In this document: positions 1 to 5,086 of the stretch, piece by piece
How positions within the stretch are numbered: the first letter of the stretch is position 1
How the letters are laid out: every line of letters begins with the position of its first letter
From: Thermodesulfobacteriaceae bacterium
GTDB taxonomy: Bacteria > Desulfobacterota > Thermodesulfobacteria > Thermodesulfobacteriales > Thermodesulfobacteriaceae
Direction: 5' to 3'
Assembly (NCBI GenBank): GCA_015494725.1
Contig: WGAR01000063.1
Coordinates: forward strand, 1-5,086
Length of the DNA: 5,086 bases
Notes under the pieces: generated by a model
Told to the model about the DNA's origin: nothing
The model's input: the letters and a program-made list of their open reading frames with translations, nothing else
Databases searched by the model: none
Position numbers and translations under genes: made by a program

Positions 1-2201
1 CCGAAGAATGGCTTAGGGTTATTTTTTCCTCCTATCCTGCCTTCCAGGTGCGCACCATAGACAGCCTCATCTTTACCCTTATCCGGGGGCTGGCCTGGGA
101 GCTGGGTTTAAGACCCGATCTTTCCGCAGAGATCCGGGAGGAATTCTTCCTCAATCGGGCCTTCGATCGTCTCCTTTTGCGCTTGCGTTCGGATTCTCGG
201 GTGAGATCCCTTTTCGAGGAGGCCCTTCAGACCTTCCTGGAGATCGAGGAACGGGGAGGGTTCAATCCCGAGAGACACTTTCGTCGCCGAATGGAGGAGC
301 TTCACCGGCTTCTGCGCCGCCGGGGAGGCGGAGGGGACTGGCCTCCCCCTCCGGCCATTGAGGACCTGGTCGCTCTGGAGGAGGATCTGCGGGAACAGGG
401 GCGCAGGCTCTCGGAAAGGCTTTTCGATCAGCTGGGGCTTTCGCCCCGATACCCCAGCTGGCCCGAGGCCCTGGCGGATCCTCCCCGTTATTTCGATCGT
501 GCGGTTTTCAAGAAGGATTCCATCCGGCAACTGGTAAAGGGACGTATTCGGGCGGACCTGGAAGCCCTGGAGGAGGAGTTTCGGACCCTGAGGGCCCGTC
601 TGGAGGTTTATCTCAAGGCCAAGGCCCGGGCCGAGGTGGCCCCTTACGAAAGGCTCTTTCGGGAGATCCTGCGCGAACTCCTCCACATCCGCGAGGAGGA
701 AGGGGTGCTTCAGGCCGGAAGCTGGACCGATCTCCTGGCCGAGCACGCCCGGGGACTCCTTCCCCTCATCTATCTCAAACTGGGCTCGCGTCTGCGCCAT
801 TTTCTGCTGGATGAATTCCAGGACACGGATCGCAAACAATGGGAGGCCCTGCGTCCCCTGGTGGAGGAGATCCTGGGAAGCGGGGGGTCGCTCTTTTACG
901 TGGGGGATGTCAAACAGGCCATCTATATGTGGCGCGGCGGGGATCCGGAACTCTTCTACGAGGTGCCCCGGAGTCTTCCGGCGGAACTCTCCGCCGAGAT
1001 CCTTCCGGTGAACCGTCGTTCCGCAAGGCGCATCGTGCTTTTCAATAACCTGCTTTTCTCGCGCCTACGCGAAAATCTGCCCCGGCTGGTCCGGAGGTTC
1101 CTTTACGGAGAACGCGAGCGAAGGGAATCCAGGGATTGCCCGGTCTCCCAGGCGCTCACCCGGCGTCTTTCCGGGGTGTATCAGACCGTGGAACAGGAGG
1201 TGCTCCCGGAAGCCCCGGAGGGGCAGGTGGAGCTTATCCGGGTTCCCCCGGACGAGGATCGGGAGGTCTTTCGTCAGGAGGTCTTCCGGGTCCTTGCGGA
1301 GCTCATGCCCCGGCTCTATCAGACCTACGTGGAGAAGGGGCGGAGCGTGGCCCTTCTGGTGCGGGAAAACCAGGAGGCCGAGGAACTGGCCACCTTTCTC
1401 TTCGGGCTGGGGATTCCGGCGGTCACCGAACGGGCCCTGCGGCTTGAGAATTCGCCCCTGATAAAGGGCCTCCTTTCCCTGCTCAAGTACCTGGACTATC
1501 CCGCGGACGAGACCGCTCTGGCCGGTTTTCTGGCCAGTCCGTTTACCTCCCAGGGGGTGGAGATCCTAAGGGATTACTTTCGGGAGGGGAAAAGCCTGGA
1601 GGAACTCCTGGCCCTGCGGGCCCCGGGGATCCTGAACCGGCTTCGGCGTCTTTCGGAACTTCAGGAAAGGGGAATATCCCTCTACGAACTGGTCCAGGAA
1701 ATCCTCCGGGAATTCGGTCTTCGTGAACGTTTCCCCGAAGAGGAGCTTTATCTGATGCGCTTTCTTTCCTCTATCCTTTCTTATGAAGAGGAAGTTCTGG
1801 GGCTTTCGGATTTCCTGGCCCGCTGGGAGGAGTCCGGCGGAGAGGAAAAGATCGGCCTTCCGCGGGAGCTTCAGGCCGTAAGGGTGTTTACCATTCATGC
1901 CTCTAAAGGGCTTGAATTCGACGCCGTGGTGATCCCTTTTCTCACCTGGGGGCCGAAAGGGCGGGGGGAGGTGGTCTTTACCGACTGGGGGCTCATCCGG
2001 GCCCGGAAGGATTCGGCCGAGGAGGTGTCCCGCGCCCGGCTCGAGGAAAAGGCCCGGGAGGTCTTCGAGAGCCTGAACCTCCTTTATGTGGCCCTGACCC
2101 GTCCCCGCGAGGCCCTGTATATCTTGCTTCCGGAAAAGACCCGTTACTACACCGTGGCCTCGGTCCTCCACGACCTCGGGGCCGAGGATCTTCTAGCTTG
2201 A
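1..2201 (+). CDS. addA: AddA/RecB-type UvrD-family DNA helicase, 5'-truncated by the window, lacking a C-terminal nuclease domain
   Basis: Predicted ATP-dependent SF1A helicase subunit of an AddAB-type break-resection complex. The frame is open from base 3 (732 visible residues), and the residues before the GTG at 48 lead straight into motif Ib (TIDS, 54-65), so the true start, Walker A and motif Ia lie upstream. Counting from codon 48: motif II DEFQDT at 255-260; motif III GDVKQAIYMWRGGD at 286-299; motif IV NRRS at 322-325; a 2B-type stretch starting VALLVREN at 434; motif V TIHASKGLEF at 615-624; motif VI YVALTRPRE at 680-688. All key ATPase residues in view are intact. A short Gly/Pro-rich linker follows an Arg-rich stretch near residues 88-102. 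The protein ends 30 residues after motif VI, where AddA and RecB normally continue through a linker into a nuclease domain; that domain appears as the next gene. Allowing for the missing N-terminus I infer roughly 850 residues, against about 1,200 for typical AddA. A distant RecB-like helicase is the alternative name. Confidence 0.9.
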   Translation, partial: EEWLRVIFSSYPAFQVRTIDSLIFTLIRGLAWELGLRPDLSAEIREEFFLNRAFDRLLLRLRSDSRVRSLFEEALQTFLEIEERGGFNPERHFRRRMEELHRLLRRRGGGGDWPPPPAIEDLVALEEDLREQGRRLSERLFDQLGLSPRYPSWPEALADPPRYFDRAVFKKDSIRQLVKGRIRADLEALEEEFRTLRARLEVYLKAKARAEVAPYERLFREILRELLHIREEEGVLQAGSWTDLLAEHARGLLPLIYLKLGSRLRHFLLDEFQDTDRKQWEALRPLVEEILGSGGSLFYVGDVKQAIYMWRGGDPELFYEVPRSLPAELSAEILPVNRRSARRIVLFNNLLFSRLRENLPRLVRRFLYGERERRESRDCPVSQALTRRLSGVYQTVEQEVLPEAPEGQVELIRVPPDEDREVFRQEVFRVLAELMPRLYQTYVEKGRSVALLVRENQEAEELATFLFGLGIPAVTERALRLENSPLIKGLLSLLKYLDYPADETALAGFLASPFTSQGVEILRDYFREGKSLEELLALRAPGILNRLRRLSELQERGISLYELVQEILREFGLRERFPEEELYLMRFLSSILSYEEEVLGLSDFLARWEESGGEEKIGLPRELQAVRVFTIHASKGLEFDAVVIPFLTWGPKGRGEVVFTDWGLIRARKDSAEEVSRARLEEKAREVFESLNLLYVALTRPREALYILLPEKTRYYTVASVLHDLGAEDLLA

Positions 2202-2310
2202 GGTCCCTTTCTTCCTGTTGGATACCCGGGGCCTGGGCTCCGCCATAGGTTTTGTAGGGTAAAAAGCGGGCAGGCGGAGGCGGGGTTCCGGAGGTAAAAT
2301 AGGCCCGAAG
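2202..2310 (+). other. spacer between the helicase and nuclease genes
   Basis: These 109 bases are the only gene-free stretch. All three forward frames are interrupted: after the helicase TGA (2199-2201) the same frame stays open to TAA at 2295-2297; the nuclease frame has TAG at 2194 and TAA at 2260-2262; the third frame has TAG at 2246. Joining the two genes would therefore take two events, not one base change. The spacer has no clear hairpin followed by a T-run, so I call no terminator. TAAAAT at 2295-2300 resembles a -10 box, but no matching -35 lies at the right distance. The spacer is purine-rich and G-rich in its second half. Confidence 0.7.
2290..2295 (+). promoter_or_regulatory. possible ribosome binding site of the nuclease gene, unusually far from the ATG
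   Basis: GGAGGT is a strong Shine-Dalgarno match but sits 15 bases before the ATG at 2311, longer than the usual 5-10. No ATG, GTG or TTG occurs in frame closer to it, and the next in-frame ATG (codon 27) would fall inside the conserved GEMVH motif. Either initiation here is weak, or a non-canonical start such as ATA 2299 is used, which is unlikely. Confidence 0.4.
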
Positions 2311-2841
2311 ATGAGGATCAGGATCTATCAACAAAAGAGGGCCCTTGCTCTTCTCGGCGAAAGGGACGAGGAGCGACAGCTCGGAGAGATGGTCCATCTG
2401 GCCCTTTATTTCCTGGAGGACTACGACGGAACTTCGGAGAAGATCAAAGAGGCTGTGTCCCGGGCCCTGGCCCTTTATACCGAACCCCTCCCGGAAAGGG
2501 AGAAATTCCGGCGAAGACTCCTTGAGATCCTGACGCGGGCCCTTTCCCATCCGGAGATCGCCCGCTTTTTTACCCCGGGAATCCCGGATCTGAGAGAGCA
2601 TCCCTTCGTGCGGTGTAAGAGGTGCGGCGGGGAGCCCGAGGTTCACCGTCCGGATCGGGTGCTTTTCCTTCCCGAGGGTCCGCTGGTCCTGGAATATAAG
2701 CTTCACCGGCCGGAGGCCCCGGACGAACACGAAAGACAGGTAAGGGAGTATCTCTCCGGGCTTTCCCTGATTCTCAAACGACCGGTTCGGGGCTATCTGG
2801 TCTATCTTGAGCCCCCGGAGGTGAGGGAGGTGCGTCCCTGA
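2311..2841 (+). CDS. stand-alone PD-(D/E)XK nuclease, equivalent to the AddA/RecB C-terminal nuclease domain
   Basis: Predicted metal-dependent DNA nuclease of 176 residues, matching only the C-terminal domain of AddA. In order: a helical N-terminus; GEMVH with His29 (the GT-x-x-H position of RecB-family nucleases); a helical stretch of about 55 residues; REHPF with Glu96; RPDRV with Asp115; LEYK with Glu128 and Lys130; then Gln143 and Tyr147 (QVREY) and the closing strand VRGYLVYLEP. The Asp-x12-Glu-x-Lys spacing equals that of E. coli RecB Asp1067/Asp1080/Lys1082, with Glu replacing the second Asp, a swap the family allows. Cys102 and Cys105 (RCKRCGG) form a CxxC pair in the loop before Asp115, which I do not recall from AddA. 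The gene lies between the helicase and addB-like genes and overlaps addB by one base, so it is probably a third subunit that completes a split AddA. A lone Cas4-like or generic RecB-family nuclease is less likely given position and spacing. Confidence 0.82.
   Translation: MRIRIYQQKRALALLGERDEERQLGEMVHLALYFLEDYDGTSEKIKEAVSRALALYTEPLPEREKFRRRLLEILTRALSHPEIARFFTPGIPDLREHPFVRCKRCGGEPEVHRPDRVLFLPEGPLVLEYKLHRPEAPDEHERQVREYLSGLSLILKRPVRGYLVYLEPPEVREVRP
2826..2831 (+). promoter_or_regulatory. ribosome binding site of addB, inside the end of the nuclease gene
   Basis: GGAGGT lies 9 bases before the ATG at 2841, a normal distance, and supports that start. A second GGAGGT at 2817-2822 is 18 bases away and probably not used. 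Both sit within the last codons of the nuclease gene. Confidence 0.65.
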
Positions 2842-2843
2842 TG
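2839..2843 (+). promoter_or_regulatory. TGATG stop/start overlap joining the nuclease gene to addB
   Basis: The nuclease stop TGA (2839-2841) shares its A with the addB ATG (2841-2843). Such overlaps commonly couple translation, so a ribosome ending the nuclease can restart on addB. This ties the amounts of the two proteins together. Confidence 0.8.
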
Positions 2844-5086
2844 TCCGGGAAGGCCTGGATCATACCCCCCCAGGCGGGTTTTCTCCCCACCCTCACCCGG
2901 GAAATCCTCCGCCGACACCGGGAGGATCTTCCCCGGGTCACGGTGATCTTTCCTACCCGCCGGGCGGCCCATTTCTTTCGCTATTACCTGAGCCGGCACC
3001 TGCGGGGTTCCTTTTTCCTGCCCCGGATCTACGCCTTTTCCGACTGGGTGAACGAGCTTTCCGTGTGCCTGGATCCCCGACCGATCGTCCCCCCGGCGGA
3101 AAGGGCCTGGTGGCTCTACCGGATCGTTTCCGGCCGACCGGGGTTCGAGCAGGTCACGGAGAGCTTCGACCGGTTTCTTCCCTGGGGGCTTAAGTTTTCC
3201 GAGGTTCTGGAGGAATTCGAGCGGGAGGCCGTGCCCCTTAAGGATCTTCTGGAGCCCCCGGAGGACCTCCCCCCGCACGGCCGGGCCTTTCTTGCCGCCC
3301 TTTCGGAGATCGGAAGGGACTTTCGGGAGATCCTTTCCGGTGCAGGGGTCACCACTCCTGCGGCCCGGCTGAGGCTCCTTTCCGAAAGGCTTCCGGAGGT
3401 CTTTTCCCCGGAGGGTCCGGTGTATCTGTGCGGTTTTGCCGCCCTCTCCCGGGCCGAAAGACTCCTTTTCCGGCAACTTCTGGAACTGGGAGCGGAGGTC
3501 TTCCTGGAGATGGATCCCGGGTGCCGGGCTCCGGATTTTCTGGCCGAGGTCCTGAGGGATCTGAAACTCTCCCCGGAGATCCTCTCCCGCCCCCGTTCCC
3601 GAAGACCCCGGCTGCGCTTCTTTGCCGCTGCCGATGTACATCAGGAGGTGCGGGAGGCCGCCCGGCTCCTTCCCTCCAACCCCGAGACCCCGGACGAGGT
3701 CCTGATCCTTTTGCCCGTAGCCGGACATCTCCTTCCCCTGCTTTACGCCCTCCCCGAGGACCTTCCGGTGAACATTACCCTGGGGTTCCCGGTGAAACGT
3801 TCCCTTCCGGCCACCTTCCTCCTTCTCCTCTTCGAGCTTTACGAGAAGCGTCTCGCGGAGCGTTATCCGGTGCTTACCTATCTTTCTTTGCTCAAACATC
3901 CCTATGCCCGGGGGGTTCTGGGCCCCTGGGCGGCAGAACTTCATGCCTTCGAGACCCGACTCCGGGCCCACGGAAGCCCCTACCTGAGCCTTTCCGAGAT
4001 CGAGGATCTGGCCGGGGGAGTGGATCCCCTGCGACGTTTTCACCGGGAATTTCTGACGGCCTTTTACGGAGTAAAGACCCCCCGGGACTTCGCTCGGGTG
4101 CTCAAGGAGGTCCTGCACCGGGTCCTTGAGCCCCACCGGGAAAGACTCCGTGAAGCCCGGGAGAACCGTGAGATCCTGGCCCGACACTTCCTCTACGCCT
4201 TTGAGTCCGAGATCCTCCCGGTCTTCGAGAGCTCATCTTTTTCCGGGGAACCCATACCCCTGGAGGGGCTCTTTCGTATGTTCCGGGAATTGCTCCAGAC
4301 CGTTTCGGCCCCCTTCGAGGGGGATCCCCTATGCGGGGTCCAGGTCATGGGGCTGCTCGAGACCCGGCTCCTCTCCTTCCGGAAGGTGATCGTGCTCGAT
4401 GCCAACGAGGGGGCCCTTCCCTCGCCAGAGGAGATCAATCCGCTCCTTCCCGAGGGGCTGCGTCCGGCCCTCTCCCTTCCCCGGCGTTCGCGCCAGGAGG
4501 CCCTGGAACGGTATTATTTCGACCGGTTGATAGCTTCCGCCAAAGAGGTGGAGATTTTTTATCTTTCGGTAACCGAATCCTCCTCGCGTCTTCCCCCCCG
4601 GGTGCGGAGCCGTTATGTGGAGGCCCTCCTTTGGGCGGAGGAAAAAAGGAAAGGTAAACTCTTTACCCCGGAGAAAGGGGCGGTGCAGCATCTGCGGTTA
4701 TCCCTCACGGCTCCGGAACCCTTTCCGGGTATCCCCCGGGGAGAGGCCGAACGCAGGGAGGTGGAAAGACTCCTTTCCGGGGAGATAAGCGCCACCCTGC
4801 TGGAGACCTATCTGGATTGTCCGGCCCGTTTCTATTTTCGCTATCTCCTGGGACTCAAACCTCCGGAACGCCTCACCGAATACGACGCCACCGCCCTGGG
4901 AACCCTCATTCACGCCGTGCTCGAGGATTACTTCCGTCCCTACCTGGGCAGGGAATATCTGCCCCGGGAACATAATGATCCCTCCCGTTTGTTGGCCCTG
5001 TTTCGGGAGCGTTTCGAGAGGGACGGTCTCTCCCGTCAGCTCGGCCCGGAACGGCGGTTTTTCGTGGAAAAGACCGCGGAATTCCG
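2841..5086 (+). CDS. addB: AddB-like subunit (inactivated helicase fold plus PD-(D/E)XK nuclease), 3'-truncated by the window
   Basis: Predicted scaffold and second-nuclease subunit of an AddAB-type break-repair complex. The open frame runs without a stop to the right edge (748 residues seen). The N-terminus reads WIIPPQAGF, like the IPPG-type start of Walker-less AddB, and there is no GxGKT/S loop, so it should not drive ATP hydrolysis. Landmarks: FPTRRAA at 37-43; YLCGFAALSRAE at 195-206; QEVREAA at 268-274 and EVLILLP at 286-292; NITLGFPVK at 311-319, as in Bacteroidetes-type AddB; VQVMGLLETR at 500-509 running into VIVLDANEGALP, the typical AddB degenerate motif. The nuclease domain begins near 650 with TYLDCPARFYFRYLLGL, where Cys660 is presumably the first of four iron-sulphur ligands, then GTLIH with His691. 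The catalytic Asp, (D/E)xK and last three cysteines lie beyond the window. The ATG at 2841 is chosen for its ribosome binding site and overlap. Which DNA sequence, if any, it reads as Chi cannot be told from here. Confidence 0.88.
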   Translation, partial: MSGKAWIIPPQAGFLPTLTREILRRHREDLPRVTVIFPTRRAAHFFRYYLSRHLRGSFFLPRIYAFSDWVNELSVCLDPRPIVPPAERAWWLYRIVSGRPGFEQVTESFDRFLPWGLKFSEVLEEFEREAVPLKDLLEPPEDLPPHGRAFLAALSEIGRDFREILSGAGVTTPAARLRLLSERLPEVFSPEGPVYLCGFAALSRAERLLFRQLLELGAEVFLEMDPGCRAPDFLAEVLRDLKLSPEILSRPRSRRPRLRFFAAADVHQEVREAARLLPSNPETPDEVLILLPVAGHLLPLLYALPEDLPVNITLGFPVKRSLPATFLLLLFELYEKRLAERYPVLTYLSLLKHPYARGVLGPWAAELHAFETRLRAHGSPYLSLSEIEDLAGGVDPLRRFHREFLTAFYGVKTPRDFARVLKEVLHRVLEPHRERLREARENREILARHFLYAFESEILPVFESSSFSGEPIPLEGLFRMFRELLQTVSAPFEGDPLCGVQVMGLLETRLLSFRKVIVLDANEGALPSPEEINPLLPEGLRPALSLPRRSRQEALERYYFDRLIASAKEVEIFYLSVTESSSRLPPRVRSRYVEALLWAEEKRKGKLFTPEKGAVQHLRLSLTAPEPFPGIPRGEAERREVERLLSGEISATLLETYLDCPARFYFRYLLGLKPPERLTEYDATALGTLIHAVLEDYFRPYLGREYLPREHNDPSRLLALFRERFERDGLSRQLGPERRFFVEKTAEF

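Noticed and set aside
48..50. GTG at 48 as the start of the helicase gene
   Set aside because: The frame is open upstream to the window edge, no ribosome site precedes it, and it would fall just before motif Ib and remove Walker A. It is an internal Val codon.
2265..2269. AGCGG, the Bacillus subtilis Chi sequence recognised by AddAB
   Set aside because: A five-base match is expected by chance several times in a window this size and rich in GC, and this organism's Chi is unknown.
2295..2300. TAAAAT as a -10 promoter box for the nuclease gene
   Set aside because: No TTGACA-like hexamer lies 16-18 bases upstream (the region reads AGGCGG), and one such hexamer match is weak evidence. It is mentioned only as a possibility.
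1993..2730. Minus-strand open frame crossing the spacer
   Set aside because: It lies opposite helicase motif VI and the nuclease active site, has no family resemblance, and ends in Pro/Gly/Arg-rich low-complexity sequence. The spacer is short enough for the frame to stay open by chance.
2865..2871. Run of seven C near the addB start (another at 4593-4599) as a phase-variation or frameshift site
   Set aside because: The reading frame across both runs gives the expected AddB sequence (IIPPQ at the first), and runs of this length are common in such GC-rich DNA. No second frame carries a plausible alternative product.
3428..4129. Plus-strand alternative frame of 233 codons inside addB
   Set aside because: It encodes a Pro/Gly/Ser/Arg-rich protein with no motif, overlapping fully conserved AddB sequence in another frame.
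2802..4187. Long minus-strand open frame of 461 codons
   Set aside because: Its product is Gly/Pro/Lys-rich with no recognisable motif and lies wholly opposite addB, which has clear family motifs. It is an effect of GC-rich codon usage on the opposite strand.

Overview
The window is one plus-strand gene cluster for a RecBCD/AddAB-type DNA double-strand-break repair enzyme. It is cut at both ends and coding almost throughout. I see no mobile element, RNA gene, CRISPR array or phage gene. The DNA is GC-rich (many CGG, GAG and CCC codons). The proteins are rich in Glu, Arg and Leu and poor in Cys, Asn and Gln, which suggests a thermophilic bacterium. The Thermodesulfobacteriota or a nearby deep-branching or former delta-proteobacterial lineage would fit, but this is a guess from composition and protein style, not from a marker gene.

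Layout: (1) 1-2201, the 3' part of a UvrD-family (SF1A) helicase of the AddA/RecB type. Motifs Ib, II, III, IV, V and VI are all visible; Walker A lies before the window. The protein stops 30 residues after motif VI and has no C-terminal nuclease. (2) 2202-2310, a 109-base spacer. (3) 2311-2841, a separate 176-residue protein that looks like the missing AddA C-terminal PD-(D/E)XK nuclease domain, with His29, Asp115, Glu128, Lys130 and Gln143. (4) 2841-5086, an AddB-like protein, overlapping the nuclease gene by one base (TGATG) and running off the right end. It has no Walker A, keeps the AddB landmarks, and shows the start of its own nuclease domain with the first presumed iron-sulphur cysteine.

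Taken together, the helicase and free-standing nuclease would do the work of one AddA polypeptide, and AddB would supply the scaffold/Chi-scanning half and a second nuclease. The complex would unwind and resect broken ends and prepare 3' single strands for RecA. The point of most interest is that AddA appears split in two between helicase and nuclease, with the nuclease gene translationally coupled to addB rather than to the helicase gene.
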